This document shows positions 45,355-54,937 of a DNA stretch of 64,000 nucleotides, in pieces. Source of the DNA: JAHDHW01 sp965220465 (GTDB taxonomy: Bacteria; Bacteroidota; Bacteroidia; Chitinophagales; Saprospiraceae); contig CBDCPZ010000022.1 in assembly GCA_965220465.1 (NCBI GenBank), positions 1 through 64,000 on the forward strand, given 5' to 3'. Under the pieces are notes generated by a model, which did no database searches, had not been told where the DNA came from, and worked only from the letters and a program-made list of their open reading frames with translations. The translations under genes and the position numbers were made by a program. Numbering within the stretch: position 1 is the first letter of the stretch; each line of letters begins with the position of its first letter.

Positions 45355-48300
45355 TAGTCAATTAGCACCATTTTTTTGGAAGCAATGTGTTCAGCGTTTT
45401 CCAGCTGGTAATACAATACACCACTGCTTTGTAGTTCGCTACGGTTAATGCTGATCTCGTTGTAACCTTTTGAATAATCATCTTCGATTGATTTGATTAC
45501 TCGGCCTGAGATGTCATAAACAGTAAATGTAGCTTTTCCACTTTCTGGTAGATAGAATCCAACGACAGTCTCATCTTTAAATGGATTCGGTTGGTTCTGG
45601 TATAATTCAAATTGCTCTGCAGCAATTGCTCCGTTTTCATCAACAAATTGAAGCGACAAATCTAATACACCGCGATTGTCATAAGCTTCCGCTTTTGTAA
45701 ACCTGGAGTTTAGACTGATCAAATCACTGAGTTGACCATCTTCCATTGCTGTGAAAGAGAAACTGAATAATACCTTACCATTTTCTAGTGATTGCGCTTC
45801 ACTGTTAGCATTCCAGCTTGCAGTGATTATCCCATCATTCAATTTGTGTAAACCGAAGTTTCCTTCGCTGATGTTATCCAAATCTCTGGCGTTTACTTCG
45901 TTGAAAACAATCGCTTCTGGATTGTAATTCAAGGTAAACTGGAAACCTTCAACCTGGTCGAAATCCTTCGCTTCGAAGTCAAACTGGTACGTTTCACCAG
46001 CTGTCAAATCTTGATCAGCCAAAGTAAATACCAATTCGCCATCAGCGTTACGATCATCTACATTCATCAAATCATTTGCAGCAGCGCTACAGTTGACGTC
46101 TCCGATCTTCACCCCGACGAAATTGGCAACTTCATCTTCTGAAAGCCCATTGATAGTGAAAATCTCAGGGAAAGAAGTCGCAAAAGGATCAGTTGGATCA
46201 GGGAACACAAAATCAGCGTCCACAAAACGCCAGGATGTGTTATTTGGAAAATAGTCTTCAATAAATAAAATCACCTTCCGTAATGATACCAGGTCAATCG
46301 TTGAAACAGTACCGGAATGGTTAACATCCGCAGCAATGATCTTGTAAGGGTTTGGCAACATTTCAAATTGAAGAATATGCTTACTGATCAATACTAAATC
46401 ATAGGTAGATACGCCGTTGAGAATATTGTCGTCCCGCTCAGGAGTGATGGTGTAGTTGCTGTTGCTTTCCAAGTTGAAACTGAAAGTTCCGTCATTGCCC
46501 GTTGTGGCTACATCAAGCATATTAAGCCCTTCAACTTCTACGTTTACATATTCAATTTCATTACCTTCTTCGTTGGCAATGCCTCCGGAAACGTTGAATG
46601 TAGGTGGAGCTAAACTTTTAACTGTTACTACAATTGAGCAGCTTCCTTCATTTCCGCAAAAATCAGTAGCTGTAAATGTGACCAAATGCTCCCCAACAGG
46701 AAAATCTGTTAAAGGACCAGTATTTACTGTGCTTAACGTTCCAGTACCAACTACCTCAGGTAAACCACCATCATTACCTTGGTATATAGCATAAGTAAAA
46801 GTAACATCTGGTAATAGTGAATAAGCATCTGTACAATCGGTTGCCGAAACTTCAAACTCTAAATCTTCCCCTTCATCAACTAAAGCTGACTCAACATCAC
46901 AATCCAGAACAGGAGCATCCTCATCAATGACCTTAATAGTTTGATTATAAATAGCAACAGGTACTGTTGGTTCTGGATCACACCAATAATAAACTCCCCA
47001 TTTCCGTAGAATTTTAAAGCAAAAGTCCTCTCCTGAAATAGGAATAACCAAATTACTTATTATTCCTACTCCTATCATATTTTTATCACAACCCTGGTAA
47101 GCTGAAAAATCAGGCCCTTGTAGTGTACTTAGATCGTCGCAATCTACCAACACCTCAACAGGTGGGGGTACAACATCATCTACTGGATCGAATGGAGTTG
47201 GATTAGTAAAATGAATGAGTTGGGTGCAAGTAATTGTAAATCCTCCTTGTATTGCAGTCCAAGTACGTGTAATTGTTCCTTCACCGCAGTTAAGGGTTCC
47301 AGAGTCAACATAAGTTGGAGTAATATCTTCACAAACACTAGATGCAGTTGCACTTCCTCCTGTATTTAATAGGTTATCTTTATCTTGATCACATGTTAAA
47401 TTAACATCATCAGGGCAGTAGGTAAAAAATGGACCTCCTAAATCCTGGGCTTCGACATCAACTGAGCAAATATTACTCAACAAGCCATGAATATCCGTTA
47501 CTTTCATTTCAACTTCAACCAGATTGCCTATATCACAACAAGTAAATTCAACAAAATCACCAAAGGGATCATCAAGGTCATTGCCTTCACAATCTTTTAC
47601 TCTTCGGACTTCGATTTTTTCGACTCCGCAATTGTCGTAACTTCCAGCATCAAATGAGCTAGCAAAGACTATTGTTGCTCCGGTACTAAGCCCAACTGTC
47701 GGCGTATGACAAATAGCTGTAGGATTCGTTTGATCTTTAGCTGTAACGTCAAATGAACAAACATCAAAGTTATCACAACCATCAAAACCTTTATAAGTTA
47801 TAGTTGCAGTTGTATTAACTGGCAGATTGGATAACTTATATTTTCCGTTAGAAAGCTGCGTTAAAACACCTGCGGTAGTAGTTGCGGTATAATGTGTATT
47901 TGAATTAGAGCAAAAATCTTCAACATTTGGCTCAGGAAGTTCATAAACAGTCGCGATACAATCATATCCTACAGGTACCGTAATGGGAAGAGGACATGTC
48001 ACCTCCGGATCCTCATCATCAACTACTATGATCGTCTGTTCACACATTCTCATTTGATAGATACAATTATCCCAGATCATCCAGGTACGTTTATAAGTTA
48101 CATTGCCTTCACAATCACCCTGGACAACAAGATCTGAATAAGGAGGATCTTCTTGCGGTATCAGACTAAAACCACATATATTATTCACAGGAGTTCCTTT
48201 GTAATTCGGTTGCCCCGTAACGCTTGGAGCAGGATGTCCATTAATGTCGAGGTCTTCTGGTGTAAGGTCTTCACAATGAAGTGTTAGTGGACTTGTTGGA

Positions 48301-50201
48301 CATTCAATATCTTCATACAAATCCGGTCTGGTCAAACAAATAGTCTGAGTACAACATGTTTCATTTCCACTGGCATCAGTAGCACACCAGGTTCGAGTAA
48401 TCGTTTTATAGCAATATTCATTGCAGTTAGTTTCTGAAACCACATCTGTATAAGTAGGCTCTAATTCACCATCACAATTATCTTTTGCAACCGGATTAGC
48501 ATAATCAGCTTCGATTTCAAGAGAAGCTGCCTTTACTTCACCAGTAATATCATTTTCTTTTTCATCAAAAACCCTGATCGTCCAGGTTCCTGAAGCATTA
48601 GAAGTATAATAATCACTTAAATTTTCTTTCGGTTGGAATGTCCCTGATTTAGCAGGAATAGTATTATTACACTGATTTTTGAAATCGTTGTAGATTTTGA
48701 TTGCTTCTTCATCAAATGTAACCTTGGCATTCTTCTTATTACAATTACTAGTATTGAATAATTGAACTACCGTACCATCAGGGCTTTCAATTTCAGCCGA
48801 TAAATCACCAATATTTTCATGTTCAATAACGATGGAAACGTTTATGTCAATAATGTCTAACTTATAACAATCCGGCTCCACTTCAATAGTAAGTTTTCCA
48901 ACGCCATCTTCGTCCTCATCTTCATCAGCGTCCGAAATTTCAACCGGTTCACCAATGTATGGATAAGTTTTAGTGATACCAGAAATATTGTCAGGATTCG
49001 TGTCAGCGGTACAACTCATTGTGAAGTCAACACAGCAAAGATCAGGCTTGGTCTTGTCTTCAACCAATACATAACCCCAGCAGTTCTGACCGGTTTCAGG
49101 ATCCATTACTTTAATAACTAATGTCTCACCAATGTAGTCAGAAGTGATTTTTGGGCTTCCGTCAATCGGATCACAAGTTTGACATTCCATGATGAAAACA
49201 TCATAATCTTCAAAGCAACTGTAATGGTTTCCATTCAATATATCACCAGCAGATGCAGTGTACTCACAATTCTTGTCCAGAGAAACATTGATTTGATCTC
49301 CGCAAACCCAAGAGTCATCTGGTTCATTCTCAATCACTGTAACTTTAAAAGAACAGGATTCAACAATAATGTTGTTTACTGTAAGTTCAAAAGCTACATC
49401 AGTAACGCCTATTGAAAACTCATTAAAATTAGGGGAATGGTTGGTAGAACTCGAGAATTCTGCCTGACCACAATTTCCCTCTACTTCTATATCAAGGTTT
49501 ACTAACTCTGAGCATTCACCAGAACTTAAATAATAAGTCAAACTCCCTGGGCAATCCAGCGCTAAAGGTTCGGAGCAGGTCATCGTCAGTTTAAAATCTC
49601 CCTGAGAATTATTTTTTCCATGTATAAGTACATAATAGGTAGTGCCCAGCGTTGAAGAAAAAGTGACTGTAGATCTGTTATTATCATATTCACAGCTTTC
49701 ATCATCATTATTTCCAATCACACATTCTAAGTCGCCACAATCTCCTGTATATACCCTCAATTTGGTATTAAAATCGGTATAATCATTACAGGTGGACAGA
49801 ATAAGACAGTTACCTGTACCGATAAATTTGTACCACATGCCGCCAGCATCACCATTGCTTGTCATACACTGAGGAGCATCATCATCATCTGCATACTCAG
49901 TGTCTCCTGTGACATATTGGCCACATGCTATCGAGAGGGCTCCTGAACACTCATCATTCGGAATACCATATGCTGCTGCAAACTGGCTGAAAAGCATAAA
50001 GCAAACCATTCCAATGAATTTACTGCAGCCTGAAAATGTTTTTATAAGGTCGAGAATTCTTTTATTGGCGTTAATGCGGATTTGAATTTCTGTATTCTGA
50101 TTGTAGGTCAATATCTCATCTGGGTTCCTACCAGACATACTGTATTTTGTATAGGGGACTGATTTCTCAGTACGGTAATTGGTCAGCTCATTCTTTTTCA
50201 T
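45354..50201 (-). CDS. Giant T9SS-sorted multi-domain surface protein (paralogue B)
   Basis: A 1615-residue paralogue of the 37978-43851 product. It has the same long pre-signal extension (RTEKSVPYTKYSMSGRNPDE), then the signal core (KFIGMVCFMLFSQFAAAYG), a PPC-like domain (MWYKFIGTGNCLILSTCND), a P-like domain (INVSIVIEHENIGDLSAEIE, SGTWTIRVFDEKENDI), HYR-type domains (DPEVTCPLPITVPVGYDC), a dockerin (ADVNHSGTVSTIDLVSLRK), a cohesin-like domain and an essentially identical T9SS tail. It is about 340 residues shorter, mainly through fewer middle repeats. It is probably a secreted adhesin displayed by T9SS. The C-terminal about 420 codons are near-identical to paralogue A in DNA, which suggests gene conversion. 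Confidence 0.9.
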   Translation of the reverse strand: MKKNELTNYRTEKSVPYTKYSMSGRNPDEILTYNQNTEIQIRINANKRILDLIKTFSGCSKFIGMVCFMLFSQFAAAYGIPNDECSGALSIACGQYVTGDTEYADDDDAPQCMTSNGDAGGMWYKFIGTGNCLILSTCNDYTDFNTKLRVYTGDCGDLECVIGNNDDESCEYDNNRSTVTFSSTLGTTYYVLIHGKNNSQGDFKLTMTCSEPLALDCPGSLTYYLSSGECSELVNLDIEVEGNCGQAEFSSSTNHSPNFNEFSIGVTDVAFELTVNNIIVESCSFKVTVIENEPDDSWVCGDQINVSLDKNCEYTASAGDILNGNHYSCFEDYDVFIMECQTCDPIDGSPKITSDYIGETLVIKVMDPETGQNCWGYVLVEDKTKPDLCCVDFTMSCTADTNPDNISGITKTYPYIGEPVEISDADEDEDEDGVGKLTIEVEPDCYKLDIIDINVSIVIEHENIGDLSAEIESPDGTVVQLFNTSNCNKKNAKVTFDEEAIKIYNDFKNQCNNTIPAKSGTFQPKENLSDYYTSNASGTWTIRVFDEKENDITGEVKAASLEIEADYANPVAKDNCDGELEPTYTDVVSETNCNEYCYKTITRTWCATDASGNETCCTQTICLTRPDLYEDIECPTSPLTLHCEDLTPEDLDINGHPAPSVTGQPNYKGTPVNNICGFSLIPQEDPPYSDLVVQGDCEGNVTYKRTWMIWDNCIYQMRMCEQTIIVVDDEDPEVTCPLPITVPVGYDCIATVYELPEPNVEDFCSNSNTHYTATTTAGVLTQLSNGKYKLSNLPVNTTATITYKGFDGCDNFDVCSFDVTAKDQTNPTAICHTPTVGLSTGATIVFASSFDAGSYDNCGVEKIEVRRVKDCEGNDLDDPFGDFVEFTCCDIGNLVEVEMKVTDIHGLLSNICSVDVEAQDLGGPFFTYCPDDVNLTCDQDKDNLLNTGGSATASSVCEDITPTYVDSGTLNCGEGTITRTWTAIQGGFTITCTQLIHFTNPTPFDPVDDVVPPPVEVLVDCDDLSTLQGPDFSAYQGCDKNMIGVGIISNLVIPISGEDFCFKILRKWGVYYWCDPEPTVPVAIYNQTIKVIDEDAPVLDCDVESALVDEGEDLEFEVSATDCTDAYSLLPDVTFTYAIYQGNDGGLPEVVGTGTLSTVNTGPLTDFPVGEHLVTFTATDFCGNEGSCSIVVTVKSLAPPTFNVSGGIANEEGNEIEYVNVEVEGLNMLDVATTGNDGTFSFNLESNSNYTITPERDDNILNGVSTYDLVLISKHILQFEMLPNPYKIIAADVNHSGTVSTIDLVSLRKVILFIEDYFPNNTSWRFVDADFVFPDPTDPFATSFPEIFTINGLSEDEVANFVGVKIGDVNCSAAANDLMNVDDRNADGELVFTLADQDLTAGETYQFDFEAKDFDQVEGFQFTLNYNPEAIVFNEVNARDLDNISEGNFGLHKLNDGIITASWNANSEAQSLENGKVLFSFSFTAMEDGQLSDLISLNSRFTKAEAYDNRGVLDLSLQFVDENGAIAAEQFELYQNQPNPFKDETVVGFYLPESGKATFTVYDISGRVIKSIEDDYSKGYNEISINRSELQSSGVLYYQLENAEHIASKKMVLID

Positions 50202-50210
50202 GAAATTAAT

Positions 50211-50935
50211 TTTATAGAGTTAGTTAATAAATTGTGTGTTTGAATATTGCATTCGTTTATGGATATAGAATTCCCAGGCCATATCAGTGCATTTACTGTT
50301 ATAGCTTAAAGAAATAGTTCTTTATTTGTTATGAAATTGTAATGTGTACCGTGGTTTTGTTGATCAGCTTAAAAGGTGATATACAACAAAACCACTGCAT
50401 TACTGTCTACCAATATTTTGGAAAGTCAGATGCAATAGTTACAGCGTTTAGCAAGTCTACTTAGTGATTTGAAAAAAGGTCGGTTGTTTGGACAATGACT
50501 GGAATCAAAATATTCTAACGCCCTTAAATCCCTTCCAAGTTTGCGTTTTTGTTTACACTTAAACGCAAACCGGGGATTCTTCCACGACAAATGGATCCTT
50601 TGCCTGATCAACAAGCTTTAAGGGATAAAAGGGCGCAGAACTAATATAAGTAAATCCCAGATTGTAAATCTTTTATAAGCAGAACTCAAAAGGAGACATA
50701 GCGAAGTGTTCCTTAAGGACTTTGAGTAGCAATACATTTAAAAAATGCATTATTACAAAACTTGCGTAATAGCAAGCTACTGCTTTAAAATCGGTTAGAG
50801 GGATCTTGGAAAAGTAATAAACGGTTTTGAAATAGTCCTGATTGCGATATACTAAGAAGTACTGCATCAAAACTTTGCCACATGATAAGAGGTATTATAA
50901 AATATATTAATACAGTTTTTCTGGGTTTTGTGACA
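50211..50935 (-). other. Duplicated upstream leader of paralogue B
   Basis: The counterpart of 43861-44560: the same word order (CCACTGCATTACTGTCTACC, then AGTCAGATGCAATAGTT, the nested hairpin, GCTTTAAAATCGGTTAGAGG). Short frames inside it are not conserved between copies, so it is read as non-coding. 50936-51051 holds nothing recognised. Confidence 0.6.
50518..50635 (-). ncRNA. Candidate structured leader RNA, copy B
   Basis: The outer arms AACGCCCTTAAATCCCTT and AAGGGATAAAAGGGCG pair over about 16 bp with few mismatches; the inner stem is TTTGCGTTT/AAACGCAAA. Position and order match copy A. Read on the coding (minus) strand the pairing is the same. Confidence 0.5.
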
Positions 50936-51051
50936 GGTTAAAATGTGAGCAAGTTAGATACTTTTCTTTTAGTTTAAAGCTAACGTTTTTCGAAATTTTT
51001 ACTTTCCGAACAAATTAATATATTCGTGCTCAATAAATTAATTTCAATACC

Positions 51052-52692
51052 ATGAAATCAATGAAGCGTCTGATAGTTAGTGTTTTTAATATATTCTGTT
51101 TTATTTCACTATTTGCTCAGGGAGATAATGCGCCAGCACCGACTCTGGAAAGTCCTTACAATGCATTTTACGTGCATTTGTATTATTTGCAACCGGATTC
51201 TTACGAACCAAATATTGCCGCTGTGACAATATCCCGGACGCTATCGGATAGTACTAAAAGAGTTCAGGCAGCTATAAAATTGAAGCAAATACTGGATGGA
51301 CAAGGCCTTTATGTACGATTAAATTTAATACCTCAAGAGACAGATTATAAAGATTCGACTTCTCAAAATCATTTTTATACTCCATTTCCAGAAAAATTAC
51401 CTGAAGTTTATCTCGAAAGGATCAATGGGAAGTGGTATTATTCTGATGAAACGATCAAAGATATTCCCTCTTTGCATAAAAAAACTTATCCTTTTGGAAC
51501 GGATAGGTTATTGGATCTTTTTCCAAAAACCGGTCAAAGCAAATTTTTGGGTTTGGATTTATGGCAATATGCAGCGATAGCAATTCTTTTGATCTTGGTT
51601 TGGTTGGGGAGGATTGTTTTAACGAGATTGCTCCTACCAGTAATCAGAAGTATCGTCAAATCACGGGTGAAGTCCGAAGTAATTGATTCAGATCAAATTC
51701 TTAAGATAGCGGATTCAATTAGCATCCTTTTCTTAGTCTGGTTTACACGTACGCTAGTCCCTATTCTGCAATTGACCATTACACTTGCAGAATGGAGTAT
51801 TCTTGCTCTGAATATAGCTTTTACAATAGTCCTGGTGGTCGTGCTGCTTCGAATAGCAGGATTGGTGATGATCTATGCTTCAAAATTTGCAGAAACCACA
51901 GAGAGCAAAATGGACGAGCAGTTGATGCCAATTCTTACTCGCATATTGCAAATGATCATCATTCTAGGAGGAATAGTAAAAATAATGAGTCTTTTAAATG
52001 TCAATGTCACCGCATTGATTGCAGGAGTTTCGATAGGTGGTTTGGCGTTGGCATTGGCAGCTCAGGATACCGTAAAAAACCTGATTGGTTCAGCAATGAT
52101 CTTTTTTGATCGCCCATTTCAAATAGGAGACTACATCATCGGCGATGGTTTTGATGGCACAATCACTGAAGTCGGATTCCGAACAACACGAATACAAAAG
52201 ATTGATTCTTCCATTGTTTCCGTCCCAAATGGTTCCATTGCCAATATGGTTGTAGCTAATTTAGGGATGCGAATATTTCGTCTGTTTGCTTTAAATATTG
52301 GAATAACTTATGATACACCACCTGCTCTGATCGAAAAATATTTGGAAGGGTTAAAGTTGATTATTAATAGCCACCCGGCTACGCTAAAAGAAAATTATTA
52401 CGTCTATTTTACTAATCTGGAAGCTTCATCCCTCAATATTTTATTTAGAGTGTCTTTGCAGGTTCCTGATTATGCAGGTGAACTAAAGGCAAAGGAAGAA
52501 TTATTATTAGGAATTATGAGACTAGCAGAGGCTTTGGGAGTTCGCTTTGCATTTCCTTCGTCTACCCTTTATATGGAAGAATTTCCGGAAAAGAAAAGTA
52601 ATGTACCTCCCTACAACCAAAATTCTGAAGAATTAAAATCTAAGATCGACGACTTTGTTGCGGATTTCAAAAATAGAAACTCTGTGGTTTAA
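51052..52692 (+). CDS. MscS-type mechanosensitive channel with periplasmic N-domain
   Basis: A 546-residue protein. It has a signal peptide (RLIVSVFNIFCFISLFAQ), a periplasmic domain of about 150 residues, then membrane helices near residues 170-195, 225-250, 255-280 and 300-325. The pore helix is VSIGGLALALAAQDTVKNLIGSAM, with the Gly/Ala packing typical of MscS. The beta domain follows (FDRPFQIGDYIIGDGFDGTITEVGFRTT, VPNGSIANMVVANL). The channel opens under membrane tension to release solutes in osmotic shock. An ATG also lies 9 bp downstream. The gene is transcribed alone. Confidence 0.93.
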   Translation: MKSMKRLIVSVFNIFCFISLFAQGDNAPAPTLESPYNAFYVHLYYLQPDSYEPNIAAVTISRTLSDSTKRVQAAIKLKQILDGQGLYVRLNLIPQETDYKDSTSQNHFYTPFPEKLPEVYLERINGKWYYSDETIKDIPSLHKKTYPFGTDRLLDLFPKTGQSKFLGLDLWQYAAIAILLILVWLGRIVLTRLLLPVIRSIVKSRVKSEVIDSDQILKIADSISILFLVWFTRTLVPILQLTITLAEWSILALNIAFTIVLVVVLLRIAGLVMIYASKFAETTESKMDEQLMPILTRILQMIIILGGIVKIMSLLNVNVTALIAGVSIGGLALALAAQDTVKNLIGSAMIFFDRPFQIGDYIIGDGFDGTITEVGFRTTRIQKIDSSIVSVPNGSIANMVVANLGMRIFRLFALNIGITYDTPPALIEKYLEGLKLIINSHPATLKENYYVYFTNLEASSLNILFRVSLQVPDYAGELKAKEELLLGIMRLAEALGVRFAFPSSTLYMEEFPEKKSNVPPYNQNSEELKSKIDDFVADFKNRNSVV

Positions 52693-52806
52693 AACATTTG
52701 ATTGTTGTTCTTTTATTTGTTTTAATGCTGACTCTATTGTAGCAGACTGATTATCAATTGCATATAGTTTATTGTTTTTTATTTAAAACAATAAGTTTTA
52801 AATTTA

Positions 52807-52839
52807 TTTGTTTTTAACAAACATTTTGTTTTAAATTTG
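52807..52839 (+). promoter_or_regulatory. Bacteroidota-type promoter (TTTG-N21-TAAATTTG)
   Basis: A -33 TTTG at 52807-52810 and a -7 TAAATTTG at 52832-52839 with a 21-bp spacer, 40 bp before the glucosaminidase start. It matches the consensus TTTG...TAnnTTTG well. Confidence 0.6.
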
Positions 52840-52879
52840 TATTGAGCCGCCATTCTTTAATACAAATAAAATAAGCAAA

Positions 52880-53695
52880 ATGACAAAAAATTATTTACGC
52901 CGAATTTCGCCTTCCAAAGTATTATTAAAAATTAAGCAGCTTGTTTATTGGTCTTTCAGGAACAGTTATAAATTTGGGCTCATCTTGGTTTTAGCTGTTT
53001 TTCTTATGAAAAATGATTTAAGTTTCGAGTTTAACTTAAATACAGTGAATAGCCAGATAATGGCCTCAGAAACCATCGAAGAGTTTTCAATTATTAATCC
53101 TTTTATTTATTTATTTGGAAGCGGCAAAGAAACGAAAACCAATGAAGTAAATACCTCTGAGAATAAACATTTATCAAATGATTATTCAAATATGACTTAT
53201 CATGAAGATGCAAAAAATGTATCAAGTATTTCGGCTTCCGGCGCTCAGAAAGTAAAAAAACAACAAAATTATATTAAGCGTTTTGCAGAAGTAGCAAGGT
53301 CTGAAATGCGAAAATATGGAATTCCGGCCAGCATCACTTTAGCACAAGGGCTCATTGAAAGCAATGCCGGGGAAAGTCGATTATCCAAAGAAAACAACAA
53401 TCATTTTGGAATGAAGTGTTTCAGTAAAAAATGCAAAAAGGGACACTGTGCGAATTTTACAGATGACAGCCACAAAGACTTTTTTCGTAAGTATGAAACC
53501 GCTTGGGAGAGTTATCGGGCGCATAGCATTTTGCTGGGAGGAGATCGATACAAGCATTTAAAAGATCTGGAAAAGGCTGATTATAAAGGCTGGGCAATCG
53601 GATTAAAGAAAGCCGGATACGCAACGGATAAGCGTTATGCTGAAAAACTGATCCATATCATCGAAGAAATGCAATTGTATCAATTCGATAATTAA
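52880..53695 (+). CDS. Glucosaminidase (GH73-type) cell-wall hydrolase
   Basis: A 271-residue protein. The N-terminal segment near residues 30-50 (FGLILVLAVFLMKNDLSF) is a membrane anchor or uncleaved signal after a basic stretch. A spacer of about 80 residues leads to the catalytic domain (residues about 130-271): RFAEVARSEMRKYGIPASIT, AQGLIESNAGESRLSKENNN, with the Glu of LIESNAGES as the catalytic acid, then HFGMKCFSKKCKKGHCANF and FRKYETAWESYRAHSILLGG. These belong to the FlgJ/GH73 beta-N-acetylglucosaminidase family, which cuts peptidoglycan glycan strands. The likely role is wall remodelling. Confidence 0.9.
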   Translation: MTKNYLRRISPSKVLLKIKQLVYWSFRNSYKFGLILVLAVFLMKNDLSFEFNLNTVNSQIMASETIEEFSIINPFIYLFGSGKETKTNEVNTSENKHLSNDYSNMTYHEDAKNVSSISASGAQKVKKQQNYIKRFAEVARSEMRKYGIPASITLAQGLIESNAGESRLSKENNNHFGMKCFSKKCKKGHCANFTDDSHKDFFRKYETAWESYRAHSILLGGDRYKHLKDLEKADYKGWAIGLKKAGYATDKRYAEKLIHIIEEMQLYQFDN

Positions 53696-53915
53696 GCAAC
53701 TTCCAATTCTAATTTTGGCTTTCCAAAAAGATTTATTCTTTTTGATTGGTTCGGGATATACAGGCAGGCATTTTCTACGTTTTAAGTTAAGCCTTTTTTA
53801 AATATGTTAATCAATACTTAAAAAGTGTTAATTCAGTTAATTTTGAGTTTTATTGGCATTGAATATGCTGATTTTTCATAATATAATTATATTGAAAAAT
53901 CATAAAATATTGGCC

Positions 53916-54851
53916 ATGAAACGATCCCGCTTTTTTATTTTAATCTGGCTTTTTTCGCTTAGCTTACCAGCCTATTCTTTTCAGGATTCTCTTAGTCTGG
54001 AAGCCTTTTTCGTGAAGCATCAAATCCAAGCAAATAAAACCGCTGATGGCCTTTATTATTCTATTGAGCGAGAAGGAAGTGGAGTTTATCCAAAACCAGG
54101 CGATTATGTAAAAGTACACTATGTCGGAAGTTTACTTAACGGAACCGAATTTGACCGATCTGATGCTGACGAACCCTTTGTTTTTCAGATTGGCTATCGC
54201 CAGGTTATTTTAGGCTGGGACAAAGGCATCCCTCTTTTTCGGGTAGGTAGTAAAGGAAAACTTTATATTCCTTCTCAGTTGGGTTATGGAAGAGTTGGTG
54301 CAGGAAAAATGATTCCGCCTAATTCGGATTTAGTTTTCGAAATTGAAGTTTTAGAAGTGATGGATATAGACGCTTATGACCGATTTATGTCTGAATTAGA
54401 TGAAAAGGAAAAAAAGGAATTTGAACAACACAAACGGAAACAATTTGTCGAGGATAAAAGACTGATCAATGATTATGCTATCGGACATAAGCTAAAAGTA
54501 AAACGGACTCCATCAGGATTGAGCTATGTTTTAAAGAAAAAAGGGAAAGGCGCTAATGTGGTACTAGGAAACACAATCGTTGTAGATTATGAAGGATATT
54601 TGTTGGACGATTCGATTTTCGATTCAACATATAAAAAAAATGAGCCTTTTAAATTTCAAATAGGAAAAGGAAAAACCATAGATGGTTGGGAAGAAGGACT
54701 CCAATATTTCAAAAAAGGAAGTGAAGGATGGTTGCTGATCCCTTCTCAATTGGCATATGGGCCGCAGTCAATTGAAGATGTGGACATTAATATTCCGGCA
54801 AACTCGGTGTTAATCTTTAAGATCAAAGTGGTTGATATTATTAATGAATAG
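53916..54851 (+). CDS. Secreted FKBP-type peptidyl-prolyl isomerase, two domains
   Basis: 311 residues from the ATG at 53916. That start is preferred because the signal peptide MKRSRFFILIWLFSLSLPAY follows directly; an upstream TTG start at 53853 would put 21 odd residues before it. There are two tandem FKBP domains: one at about residues 35-135 (DYVKVHYVGSLLNGTEFDRS, VILGWDKGIPLFRVGSKGKLYIP) and one at about 185-310 (NTIVVDYEGYLLDDSIFDST, TIDGWEEGLQYFKKGSEGWLLIP). Both keep the GW..G(I/L) and L(Y/L)IPS core of the proline-isomerase pocket. It acts in the periplasm or at the envelope as a protein-folding helper. The two-domain form is less usual. Confidence 0.9.
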   Translation: MKRSRFFILIWLFSLSLPAYSFQDSLSLEAFFVKHQIQANKTADGLYYSIEREGSGVYPKPGDYVKVHYVGSLLNGTEFDRSDADEPFVFQIGYRQVILGWDKGIPLFRVGSKGKLYIPSQLGYGRVGAGKMIPPNSDLVFEIEVLEVMDIDAYDRFMSELDEKEKKEFEQHKRKQFVEDKRLINDYAIGHKLKVKRTPSGLSYVLKKKGKGANVVLGNTIVVDYEGYLLDDSIFDSTYKKNEPFKFQIGKGKTIDGWEEGLQYFKKGSEGWLLIPSQLAYGPQSIEDVDINIPANSVLIFKIKVVDIINE

Positions 54852-54880
54852 GTTGGTTTTAAGGCAAACCAATTTAAACC

Positions 54881-54920
54881 AAAAAGAGCCAATTCCCGAA
54901 ATTTGAGAATTGGCTCTTTT
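54881..54920. terminator. Bidirectional terminator
   Basis: The inverted repeat AAAAGAGCCAATTC/GAATTGGCTCTTTT lies between the convergent FKBP and lipoprotein genes, with A- and T-runs on both sides. Confidence 0.85.
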
Positions 54921-54937
54921 AGTTTTTAATAAACAGA

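Noticed and set aside
50426..50870. Two short minus-strand frames inside the leader of paralogue B
   Set aside because: The aligned leader of paralogue A does not keep either frame, so conservation is at the DNA level only.
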